From the NCBI GenBank assembly GCA_002329525.1, contig DCTI01000193.1, positions 1,507-7,204 on the forward strand: a DNA stretch of 5,698 nt, in the 5' to 3' direction. A program made the position numbers and the translations under genes. Positions 1 to 5,698 of the stretch are shown here, piece after piece (position 1 is the stretch's first letter; each line of letters starts with the position of its first letter). This DNA is from Negativicutes bacterium UBA1444 (GTDB taxonomy: Bacteria > Bacillota > Negativicutes > UBA1444). A model generated the notes under the pieces. It was not told the DNA's origin and did not search any database. It was given only the letters and a program-made list of their open reading frames with translations.

Positions 1-27
1 CCTATTAAGCCCCTAAGGGCACCTATC
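1..27 (-). promoter_or_regulatory. 5' end of a cobalamin (B12) riboswitch, truncated by the window edge
   Basis: Read on the minus strand, the edge gives GGTGCCC (23-17), a TTAG loop (16-13), GGGC pairing back to GCCC (12-9), then TTAATAGG (8-1). This is how cobalamin riboswitches commonly begin: GGTGC, a small variable hairpin, then (T)TAATAGGGAA before the GGTG/B12-box core. It lies in the AT-rich non-coding leader, in the right orientation and downstream of a plausible promoter. It would repress a gene or operon beginning left of the window when adenosylcobalamin is plentiful. The diagnostic B12 box is outside the window, so the call rests on a 23-base match plus context. Confidence 0.62.
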
Positions 28-71
28 CCGAATATGAAATTGTCAAGAAAAAGTGAATATTTCCGTCTATT

Positions 72-100
72 ATTCTGGCATCATTCGGTTGATTTGTCAA
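72..100 (-). promoter_or_regulatory. Candidate sigma70-type promoter reading leftwards
   Basis: On the minus strand a perfect -35 TTGACA (100-95) is separated by 17 bp from a -10 of CAGAAT (77-72, four of six consensus bases). Transcription would start near position 65, about 40 nucleotides before the riboswitch-like sequence, a sensible leader layout. A second TTGACA at 46-41 has no matching -10 at a usable distance. The promoter serves the next gene to the left, not the operon described here. Confidence 0.45.
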
Positions 101-108
101 CACCGAAT
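83..108. repeat. Interrupted palindrome overlapping the candidate -35 box
   Basis: On the plus strand ATTCGGTTGA (83-92), a TTTG loop (93-96) and TCAACACCGAAT (97-108) form a 10-bp stem with a 2-base CA bulge. It overlaps the -35 element, and CCGAAT/ATTCGG also occurs at 28-33 and 118-123, making four copies in about 100 bp. It may be an operator or a weak transcript-end hairpin. Read in the operon direction it is not followed by a run of U, so it is a poor intrinsic terminator. No better terminator is visible in 1-148. Confidence 0.35.
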
Positions 109-148
109 TTCCAAAATCCGAATAAAAACGGGAATAATACGACACACG

Positions 149-1408
149 TTATCGAAACAGCTTGTCCGCAGCCATTTCCCGCAACAAGGTCTCCTGATCC
201 ACGACACGCGCCCTGGTTTTTTGCAGCAATTCACCATACAAACGTGTCGCTTCGCCGTCCGAACAATCCCGATCCGTTATCGGCGAATCCTCGACCACGA
301 TCAGACGACGGGCCAGAAAAGCCGCCTTCAGATTATCCAGATTTTGCTGACCCAAAAATACATTCCCCAGGATCACCCAGTCGGCCGTTTCCAGCAAGCG
401 ACGATGCGCTTCGGCCTGCTTCTCGTCGATAGCGGTGAAGGCGCGCGCGGGAACATACACGATGCCAAACGCAGCCGCTACATCGGCGTCCGTATCGCCA
501 TCCTGCAACACCCCGGCGCTGACATGATAATCCCGCTCGTACAAATTTCGCAGGATCGGTCCAACGGCGCCACCGCCGCCGATCACGTGAATTCGGTTTG
601 CCTTTCCCTGCCGTTCACAGCCGACAAAAGTGTGAATATCCAGATTGCCGGTCACTTGGTTCTGAAATACGGCGGAATGCAGTCCATACGCCTGATCGAG
701 GTTCTCCGGCGTGACTACTTCCTCCGGCATTCCGTCCGCCAGAATCCCGCCGCCGGCAACCAGGATCAACCGTGAGCAAAACTTGGCCGCCTGCTTGAGA
801 TCGTGGGCAATCAGCAGCACACTCTTGCCGTGTGCGCATACCGTCTGGCAATGGCGGAATATTTCCTCCTGATAGACCAAATCCAGGCTGGCTGTCGGTT
901 CGTCCAAAAAGATCAGCGGAGTTTCCTGCGCGAGCGCCTTGGCAAGCAAAATACGCTGCCGTTCTCCGCCCGACACTTGGTTCACCGGTTTGTCCGCCAG
1001 CTCCTCTACGCCGGTAAACCGCATATATCGTCGGGCGATTTCACGGTCCGCGTCGGTTTCGTTGCGCCACCAGTCCAGATATGGATAACGGCCGGCCAAA
1101 ACGACCTCCAGCGCGGTGTAGCCGAAACCGACGTTGACATCCTGCTGCATGTAGGCGACCAAACGGGCCGCCTGCTTGTCGCCCATGGCGTGGATCGGTT
1201 CGCCGAACACCTCGACTTTGCCCTCTGTTAGCGGCAACAGCCCGCGCAGCCCACGCATCAGCGTACTTTTTCCCGCACCGTTCGGGCCGATGATTCCCAC
1301 GAATTCTCCCGGCGCAATGGCAAAGGAACAGTCCCGCAAAATGGTCCGCCCGCCCAGTGCGACCGCAACCTGTTCCGCCCGAAGCGGCGCACCCGCATTG
1401 ATGGTCAC
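149..1408 (-). CDS. btuD: BtuD-like corrinoid ABC transporter ATPase with a C-terminal Rossmann-like domain
   Basis: This is a 419-residue ATPase subunit that powers corrinoid import. Residues 1-250 form a standard ABC domain: Walker A GPNGAGKST (41-49), Q-loop near Gln88/Gln89, signature VSGGE (145-149), Walker B LIFLDEP (165-171), D-loop SLD (174-176) and switch His202. All catalytic residues are present. Residues about 255-419 are an addition beyond the usual length of roughly 250-270: a second alpha/beta domain beginning NRIHVIGGGGAVG (271-283), a glycine-rich loop like that of Rossmann folds, with further strands DWVILGNVF (343-351) and RRLIVVEDSP (367-376). Such extensions occur on some B12/iron-type ATPases, but I know of no proven function. 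The GTG at 1408 overlaps the btuC stop (GTGA) and follows AGGTGGGG. The frame is open further upstream, to 1789, but that part only shadows btuC. This is the last gene of the operon; TAA at 151-149. Confidence 0.93.
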   Translation of the reverse strand: MTINAGAPLRAEQVAVALGGRTILRDCSFAIAPGEFVGIIGPNGAGKSTLMRGLRGLLPLTEGKVEVFGEPIHAMGDKQAARLVAYMQQDVNVGFGYTALEVVLAGRYPYLDWWRNETDADREIARRYMRFTGVEELADKPVNQVSGGERQRILLAKALAQETPLIFLDEPTASLDLVYQEEIFRHCQTVCAHGKSVLLIAHDLKQAAKFCSRLILVAGGGILADGMPEEVVTPENLDQAYGLHSAVFQNQVTGNLDIHTFVGCERQGKANRIHVIGGGGAVGPILRNLYERDYHVSAGVLQDGDTDADVAAAFGIVYVPARAFTAIDEKQAEAHRRLLETADWVILGNVFLGQQNLDNLKAAFLARRLIVVEDSPITDRDCSDGEATRLYGELLQKTRARVVDQETLLREMAADKLFR

Positions 1409-2463
1409 AATGCCCCACCTGCCTTCTGCGCCCGGCGCAACAGGTACAGGAAATACGGCGCACCGGTCAGGGCGGTGATGATGCCGACCCGGATTTCCGC
1501 CGGCGGAATCAGCACCCGGCCCAAGGTATCGCAGGGCACCAAAAATATTGCGCCGGCCAAAGCGCAGGCCGGCAGCAACACCCGATGCTCCGGCCCCAAC
1601 AACAACCGCAGGACATGCGGCACCACCAGGCCCACAAAGCCGATCGAGCCGCTGACGCAAACCGCGGTCGCCGTCGTTACTGCCGCAATGAACAGCAACA
1701 CCAGTCGAAAGCGGACCACCGGCATCCCCACTGCCCGCGCCTCCTGCTCGCCCATGGCCAGGATATTCAAATGGCGGGCCAGCGCGCACAATATAACGAT
1801 CCCTGTCAGCACCGGCCCTACGGCCAGTCCCACATGTTCCCAGCGTCGATAATCCAGTCCGCCCACCATCCAGAACAGGAACTCGCGCAGCCGGTACTCG
1901 TTCATGAACGTCAGCATGCCGGAGGTCACGGCGCCCACGAACATACTGACGGCTACTCCGGCCAATAGCAGAGGCATCACGGGGATTTTACCATCGCGCA
2001 TGGCCAGCGCCACCGTCGCCGCCACCGCCGCCAGCGCCCCGATCAAGGCAAAAAATGGCATGTAATACAGGCTTACCGCGGTCAAACCCAGGCTGACCGC
2101 TATCACCGCCCCCAAAGACGCGCCGGCGGAAATGCCGATCATTCCCGGATCGGCCAACGGATTGCCGAATACCCCCTGCATCACCGCGCCGGACACGGCG
2201 AGCGCCGCGCCCACCAGCAGCCCCACGATCGTCCGGGGCAGTCGGATATGCTGAATAACGGCGATTTGTTCGGGTGTCGGCGCCGTTCCCAACCACTCCG
2301 CCGGCAATCCCGCCAACTTGGCCAGTACCGCCAGCATGGCTCCTGCGGATATTTTCACCTGTCCGGCGCCCAAAGACAACAATGTCGCTCCCAGCAGCAG
2401 CCCAATCAACAACAAAAAAAACAGACCCTTATTTCTCTTTCGGTTTGCCACCCTACCATCCAC
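1405..2463 (-). CDS. btuC: BtuC-like corrinoid ABC transporter permease (FecCD family)
   Basis: This 352-residue polytopic membrane protein forms the translocation channel as a homodimer with BtuD. Length and hydrophobicity fit the roughly ten-helix FecCD family. Landmarks are a basic cytoplasmic N-terminus followed by helix 1 (about 13-33), RLPR (74-77), the conserved GAVMQGVFGNPLADPGMIG block (92-110) leading to SAGASLG, the coupling segment GEQEARAVGM (238-247) that contacts the ATPase, GFVGLVVPH (275-283), and the C-terminal block PAEIRVGIITALTGAPYFLY (321-340). The start is not certain. The GTG at 2463 lies 6 bp after the btuF stop but only 2 bp after AGGA, unusually close. The GTG four codons later (2451) has GGATGG 4 bp before it and would also keep the basic N-terminus. 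The stop overlaps the btuD start as GTGA, which implies translational coupling. Confidence 0.93.
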   Translation of the reverse strand: MDGRVANRKRNKGLFFLLLIGLLLGATLLSLGAGQVKISAGAMLAVLAKLAGLPAEWLGTAPTPEQIAVIQHIRLPRTIVGLLVGAALAVSGAVMQGVFGNPLADPGMIGISAGASLGAVIAVSLGLTAVSLYYMPFFALIGALAAVAATVALAMRDGKIPVMPLLLAGVAVSMFVGAVTSGMLTFMNEYRLREFLFWMVGGLDYRRWEHVGLAVGPVLTGIVILCALARHLNILAMGEQEARAVGMPVVRFRLVLLFIAAVTTATAVCVSGSIGFVGLVVPHVLRLLLGPEHRVLLPACALAGAIFLVPCDTLGRVLIPPAEIRVGIITALTGAPYFLYLLRRAQKAGGAL

Positions 2464-2469
2464 TTTCCT

Positions 2470-3432
2470 TTATTCTTTCCCGAACAATCGCGGATACGCC
2501 GCCGCCGCCACGCCTCGCACACCCTGCACGATAAACTGCGACGTGCAAAACAGATCACGGTCCAGCACCTGCACCAATCGTCCGTTCCGCACCGCCTTGA
2601 TCGTTTGCAGCGACGGGTCGGTCCAAATCTCATTCCGCAATTTTTCGAGATCCGTCTTGTTGGTATAGTCCCAGGTCGGCAGGAGAAATACGTCGGGATC
2701 GATCTGCACCAATTGCTCCCGCGTCAGACTGCCGGTCCGGTCGAGGCCCGCCAAAGTTCCGGCATTGCGAACTCCCGCATGACGGCAAATGTCGTCGAAG
2801 GAAGTCCCGACGCCGCCGCTGCCGCCCATGGTGGATACCCTCGCCACGGTAACGCGTTCGGTTTCGGCAATGCGCTTCAGTTTTTCCCCCACAACAGCCA
2901 GTTCGTTATCCATGCGGGCGACCAGCGCCTCGCCCCGCTCCCCTTCCCCCACTGCCGCGGCAAACTCGCGGATGTTTTGCCGTACCTCGGCAATGCTGTT
3001 CGCCGTGCGGAAGACATACACAGTCAATCCACTGTCGCGTAGCGCCAGGGGAAATTCTGCCGGCTGCCAATCAGGGATCAATACCAGATCCGGTTGCAGG
3101 GCGATGACCGATTCCGCCTGCGCCCGCACTCTCGCCCGCACTTGAGCGGCTTCCGCCGTAATGTGGGAAATACCCGGCTCGTCAGCCAGGTAACTGAGCG
3201 CCGCGATCCGCGCCGGCGCGACCAACCCCATCAAAATTTCATCCGAAGCAATATTGACGGAGAGAATCCGTTGGGGCTTTTGCGGCAGCCGGACGACAGT
3301 TCCCTGCCCATCCGTGACTGTATAGGCGGTTTTCGAATCCACCGGCGCCTGTGAATGGGGCGCGTTCCCGCAACCGGATATTGTCAAGTAAAAAATTCCC
3401 AACAGGCACAGTGTCAACCAGCGTTTCGACAT
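2470..3432 (-). CDS. btuF: BtuF-like corrinoid-binding lipoprotein of an ABC importer
   Basis: This 320-residue substrate-binding protein of the helical-backbone (BtuF/FhuD, TroA-like) family captures corrinoid outside the membrane and delivers it to BtuC. Residues 1-20 form a lipoprotein signal peptide: Lys/Arg at 3-4, a hydrophobic core, then lipobox ISGC with the lipidated Cys at 21. The N-lobe begins with VRLPQKPQRILSV (47-59) and contains SDEILMGL (63-70), whose Glu66 matches the docking glutamate. ALQPDLVLI (111-119) is the usual family block. The C-lobe carries TREQLVQIDPDVFLLP (237-252), where Glu239 is a candidate second docking glutamate, and the terminal VRNGRLVQV motif (281-289). 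The ATG at 3432 lies inside the end of cbiR, behind a GGCGGGGTG stretch. Family membership alone does not separate B12 from haem or siderophore import; the cbiZ/cbiR neighbours make corrinoid the likely ligand. The lipid anchor suggests a Gram-positive-type or otherwise membrane-tethered binding protein. Confidence 0.9.
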   Translation of the reverse strand: MSKRWLTLCLLGIFYLTISGCGNAPHSQAPVDSKTAYTVTDGQGTVVRLPQKPQRILSVNIASDEILMGLVAPARIAALSYLADEPGISHITAEAAQVRARVRAQAESVIALQPDLVLIPDWQPAEFPLALRDSGLTVYVFRTANSIAEVRQNIREFAAAVGEGERGEALVARMDNELAVVGEKLKRIAETERVTVARVSTMGGSGGVGTSFDDICRHAGVRNAGTLAGLDRTGSLTREQLVQIDPDVFLLPTWDYTNKTDLEKLRNEIWTDPSLQTIKAVRNGRLVQVLDRDLFCTSQFIVQGVRGVAAAAYPRLFGKE

Positions 3433-4394
3433 TTACACCCCGCCAATCCCAATGCCGTTCGTTGTCCGGCAACCTTCGCGTCCCAGTCCAGCGGCGATTT
3501 TTGCACGAACTCGTGAACCAGCCACTGTGGCTGCACATAATCCAGCAACCGCCGCGCCGTATCGGTGGCGAACGGCTCATGCCGGTCGATCCGCATCACA
3601 TGACGCATGTCCTCCATGATGTCGCGAGGCAAGCGGTCGGTCTGCCGCATCCGGCGCACATAATCGCCTGACAGGGAGCAATGCAGATGCATGCCGCGAA
3701 TGCGCCCGCACAAGTCCCCCAACCTGTCCAGCACCCGCAAAATATAGTCCACGCCGTCTTCTTCGTCCACCAGATCCTGGTTCGTATTCATCAGATGCCC
3801 CGTGTCCAGCATCAAGCCCACCCGCGGATGTTGGATCGTGCCGAGTAAATAGGCCGTCAGTTCCCGGTCCAGTAGCGTCAGTCCCGGCCACCAAAGATTT
3901 TCCAACAACAGTTCCACATCGTCGGGAATCGCCGGCGTCAACTCGTTAATCCATTCGCAGGCTTCCCGCGCGACTTCCCACGAGGTGGCTTCAAATCGCC
4001 AATCATAAATTTCTTCCAGGCGGTTGTGGCACACGTGAAGCACCAAATATTTCGCGCCGGCCGCGACCGAACGCCGGATATTGTCCCGATAACGTTCCAA
4101 CCAATCGTCACGCTTCAGCCCGCCGTAAATGGCGATGACCGCTTCTTCCGAGTGAAACTGCCGCAATAGCTCCGCCGTATCTCCCCGCCAGAAGTCCAGC
4201 CAGCTCGGCCAAAAATGCAAATGGGAACCTTGGATCCACTCCCGGCGATGCACCGAGGAATTCCAGGTTTCACAGAGCATCAGCTCCAGGCCGGCCAATT
4301 CGTGGCGTTGCAGAAACCGCGCCAGCGTCGTCGCATTATTGTCGATCAGATCCAGATCCGTCCGATAATTTGACAGGTTTACCAGTTCCAGCAT
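3414..4394 (-). CDS. cbiR: CbiR-like cobamide-remodelling hydrolase (AP endonuclease 2 / xylose isomerase-like TIM barrel)
   Basis: This is a 326-residue soluble TIM-barrel protein of the AP-endonuclease-2 superfamily. The characterised member in a B12 context is CbiR of Akkermansia muciniphila, which hydrolyses the phosphoribosyl bond of cobamides to give cobinamide phosphate and alpha-ribazole, allowing the lower ligand to be exchanged. Visible candidate metal ligands follow the endonuclease IV pattern in order: His58/His60 (SHLHFW), His120 (LVLH), Glu165 (LLEN), Asp197 and His200 (LDTGH), His236 (MHLH), Asp270 and His272 (DRH) and Glu295 (VHEF). The ATG at 4394 has an AAGGGAG site (4407-4401) with 6 bp spacing. 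The 3' end overlaps the btuF start by 19 bp. The sandwich position between cbiZ and btuF is the main reason to prefer CbiR over a sugar isomerase/epimerase or DNA-repair role. Fold assignment is secure, substrate is inferred. Confidence 0.72.
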   Translation of the reverse strand: MLELVNLSNYRTDLDLIDNNATTLARFLQRHELAGLELMLCETWNSSVHRREWIQGSHLHFWPSWLDFWRGDTAELLRQFHSEEAVIAIYGGLKRDDWLERYRDNIRRSVAAGAKYLVLHVCHNRLEEIYDWRFEATSWEVAREACEWINELTPAIPDDVELLLENLWWPGLTLLDRELTAYLLGTIQHPRVGLMLDTGHLMNTNQDLVDEEDGVDYILRVLDRLGDLCGRIRGMHLHCSLSGDYVRRMRQTDRLPRDIMEDMRHVMRIDRHEPFATDTARRLLDYVQPQWLVHEFVQKSPLDWDAKVAGQRTALGLAGCKCRNAG

Positions 4395-4471
4395 CCTTGT
4401 CTCCCTTGCTTCATTCGTTCAAGAGCGGACACTTCGGACCGCCCGCAACGAAGCGGCTTGCGTCTGGGCTA

Positions 4472-4715
4472 TCACGCATCGCACAACCAACGTCGACCAA
4501 GCCGCCAGACATTCGCCAAGCGATCCACTTCCTGCGCGAGGCGCGGACGCGCCATATTGCTCCGCGATCCCGGCCAGCAGTTCGTCGGCCAGCGTAACGA
4601 TCTCGTCCGGCTGCAGCAAAGTCCACTGCAACTGATCCAGTAGATGGACATACAGCGACGAACGCACCACTGCCTGCGAATCTTGGGCCAGCCGCCTCAC
4701 CCTATCGTCAAATTC
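4472..4715 (-). pseudogene. Possible detached C-terminal tail of CbiZ, or a small separate ORF
   Basis: Immediately after the cbiZ TAA the same reading frame continues without a stop to 4419. The first part, including EFDDRVRRLAQDSQAVVRSS and then LYVHLLDQLQWTLLQPDEI, is charged, helical and uses the same codons as the neighbours, so it looks like real protein. From about 4555 that frame degrades into low-quality Ala/Ser/Gly/Arg sequence. The frame shifted by one base reads PRLAQEVDRLANVWRLGRRW and stops at the TGA at 4474-4472, which again looks protein-like. The pattern fits a CbiZ C-terminal extension interrupted by an in-frame stop and then a frameshift. Alternatives are a GTG-started 93-residue ORF (4700-4419) or a 27-residue ORF from the ATG at 4555. 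Neither has a convincing ribosome-binding site. The remaining bases to the next ATG (4395-4471) hold only the cbiR ribosome-binding site. Confidence 0.4.
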
Positions 4716-5564
4716 TTACCGCCCCAACGCCCGGTTGTGTACCGCCGTCACATACTGCCGCCACAAAGTTTCTTCGGTCACGCCATAGCGTTTGAATCGG
4801 CGCAGCATATCATGCTGCATCGCCGGCGACAACCCCGACTGTTTTTTCAGCGCCTCGGTCACCGCCTGTTTCACGGTCTGGCCGATCAGCTCTCCCAGCT
4901 TGTTATGCTTACCGGCGCCTTCGAAATACAGAGGCGATTCAGGATTCGCCACGACAATGCTCTGATCCGTGCCCGAACCGGTGGCCAGTCCGGTGGAATA
5001 GAGACTGCCGGCCATGAGCTCCTGCAACGCCGCCGTCTTTGCCTCCGTGCAGGTCACCAGGGCTCTGGTCATGGTCCCCGGCGGCATGTCGGCGTCGATA
5101 ACGAGCATGATATTGATTGTGCCAGGCTTGTGTTGCGCCGTCTTTTCGCCGGGCTGGTAATGCGTGGCCGGATCGCCGGCGCGGCCGCCGTTGCCTTCCA
5201 CGCCGCCGGTGACAATCGCCGCCACGTTCAGTTCCCGGAAACTTCGGGCGGCGATCGCCACATTCGCCATGTCCGCCGCCGTTCCCATGCCGGTCGTCCG
5301 GTCCGGATCAAAGCCGGCATCCCGGGCCACCAGCCGCATGTGTTCCAGATAGGTTGGAGCGCGCAATTCACACATGCTGCCATTGTCAGGTCCGCAATTG
5401 TGATTGAAAACGCCGGTCAGATCCTCCAGGTAACCGCCATTTAGCAACGACGTGCTCAACACCTTGCGGGGACCGGCAAATTCCACGGCGATGCTCCGGT
5501 TGGCCGGCCGCCAAACTACCGGATCGCCCGTTGTCAGCGTATATATAACAATACTTTCTCCCAT
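4716..5564 (-). CDS. cbiZ: CbiZ, adenosylcobinamide amidohydrolase
   Basis: This 282-residue protein belongs to the CbiZ family. CbiZ hydrolyses the amide bond joining the aminopropanol arm to the corrin ring of adenosylcobinamide, and in some bacteria of adenosylpseudocobalamin, giving adenosylcobyric acid that re-enters cobamide synthesis in the cytoplasm. Family-like blocks are NGGY (42-45), a GMGTAADMANVAIAAR block (92-107), VTGGVEGNGGRAGD (118-131), the EAKTAALQEL helix (174-183), ATGSGTDQSIVV (194-205) and the GAGKHNKLGELIGQTVKQAV helix (216-235). There is no signal peptide or membrane segment. The ATG at 5564 follows a strong GAGGAAGGTGAG site (5584-5573) with 8 bp spacing. Adjacency to btuFCD is typical of the family and supports salvage of imported corrinoids. 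Oddity: after the TAA the same frame stays open for about 99 codons with plausible protein-like sequence, so the protein may originally have been longer (see the next feature). Confidence 0.93.
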   Translation of the reverse strand: MGESIVIYTLTTGDPVVWRPANRSIAVEFAGPRKVLSTSLLNGGYLEDLTGVFNHNCGPDNGSMCELRAPTYLEHMRLVARDAGFDPDRTTGMGTAADMANVAIAARSFRELNVAAIVTGGVEGNGGRAGDPATHYQPGEKTAQHKPGTINIMLVIDADMPPGTMTRALVTCTEAKTAALQELMAGSLYSTGLATGSGTDQSIVVANPESPLYFEGAGKHNKLGELIGQTVKQAVTEALKKQSGLSPAMQHDMLRRFKRYGVTEETLWRQYVTAVHNRALGR

Positions 5565-5582
5565 TCGACGTTCTCACCTTCC

Positions 5583-5698
5583 TCAAACCGGAATGACCTT
5601 AAACTCTTCGGACACCAGACGGTTCGCCGCCACGTTCCAATCAAACACCAACGCCGCCGGTTGCAGCCCGCTATAAGCCAAACACATCTCGCCATCAA
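5583..5698 (-). CDS. C-terminal end of an unidentified protein (partial, runs off the right edge)
   Basis: The last 37 codons of a reading frame enter from the right edge and stop at a TGA at 5585-5583. The visible peptide begins DGEMCLAYSGLQPAALVFDW and ends EEFKVIPV. Codon choice (GCG, CTG, GTG, GAG) is like that of the neighbours, whereas the competing open frame on the same strand is rich in Trp, Cys and Arg and looks like a shadow. The stop lies 18 bp before the cbiZ ATG, and the cbiZ ribosome-binding site overlaps it, so the two genes are almost certainly co-transcribed. I do not recognise the family from this fragment. A role in corrinoid uptake or salvage is only guilt by association. 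Confidence 0.6.
   Translation of the reverse strand, partial: DGEMCLAYSGLQPAALVFDWNVAANRLVSEEFKVIPV

Noticed and set aside
18..46. Second promoter using TTGACA at 46-41 (minus strand)
   Set aside because: The hexamer 17 bp away is GGTGCC, with no -10 at 16-18 bp, and a start there would remove the 5' part of the riboswitch.
83..108. Intrinsic terminator for the operon
   Set aside because: The stem is bulged and AT-containing, and on the minus strand it is followed by GATGCC rather than a U-tract; kept only as a palindrome.
53..775. Long plus-strand open frame (240 codons) opposite the btuD 3' half
   Set aside because: It lies antisense to a gene with intact ABC and Rossmann motifs, has no recognisable domain and its composition is that of a complementary-strand shadow in GC-rich DNA.
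1409..1789. Upstream extension of the btuD frame (127 additional codons)
   Set aside because: It overlaps btuC in another frame, gives Gly/Arg/Pro-rich nonsense, and the ABC domain begins properly at the GTG at 1408, which overlaps the btuC stop.
4425..4465. Short GC-rich inverted repeats (GCGG/CCGC and CGCAA/TTGCG) before cbiR
   Set aside because: Stems of only 4-5 bp with no U-tract; expected by chance in GC-rich DNA and not enough for a terminator or attenuator.
4411..4626. 71-codon minus-strand ORF between cbiZ and cbiR
   Set aside because: Its sequence is Arg/Gly/Trp-rich and less protein-like than the two other frames in the same stretch; no ribosome-binding site was seen.
4644..5444. 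Plus-strand open frame of 266 codons opposite cbiZ
   Set aside because: His/Arg/Gln-rich shadow of the cbiZ coding sequence; no motif or ribosome-binding site supports it.

Overview
The window carries a compact, single-direction (minus-strand) operon for corrinoid (vitamin B12 family) salvage. Transcribed from right to left, the order is: the C-terminal end of an unidentified gene, cbiZ (adenosylcobinamide amidohydrolase), a short stretch that looks like a detached CbiZ tail, a TIM-barrel hydrolase that best fits CbiR (cobamide-remodelling enzyme of the AP-endonuclease-2 superfamily), btuF (corrinoid-binding lipoprotein), btuC (permease) and btuD (ATPase with an additional C-terminal Rossmann-like domain). 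The genes are tightly packed: 18 bp between the upstream gene and cbiZ, a 19 bp overlap cbiR/btuF, 6 bp btuF/btuC and a GTGA overlap btuC/btuD. This indicates one transcript, with its promoter to the right of the window.

Proposed pathway (family knowledge plus inference): BtuF captures cobamides or cobinamide outside the membrane and BtuCD imports them. CbiR would cut the phosphoribosyl bond of the nucleotide loop, releasing cobinamide phosphate and alpha-ribazole-type product. CbiZ would remove the aminopropanol arm to give adenosylcobyric acid, which de novo enzymes can rebuild into the cell's preferred cobamide. Finding both remodelling enzymes beside one importer is the most interesting feature.

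The left 148 bp is a clear change from the GC-rich coding DNA: it is AT-rich and non-coding. It contains a plausible sigma70-type promoter (TTGACA, 17 bp, CAGAAT), an interrupted palindrome overlapping it and, at the very edge (positions 1 to about 27, minus strand), what looks like the first nucleotides of a cobalamin riboswitch (GGTGCC, small hairpin, TTAATAGG). A second B12-regulated gene or operon therefore probably begins just left of the window.

Organism: moderately GC-rich bacterium, with canonical AGGAGG-like Shine-Dalgarno sites, GTG starts and a lipoprotein-type BtuF. The gene combination is common in anaerobic, corrinoid-dependent Firmicutes, possibly Negativicutes such as the Sporomusa group, but this is an impression without database support. 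No mobile elements, tRNAs, rRNAs or CRISPR arrays are visible. The plus strand holds no convincing gene.
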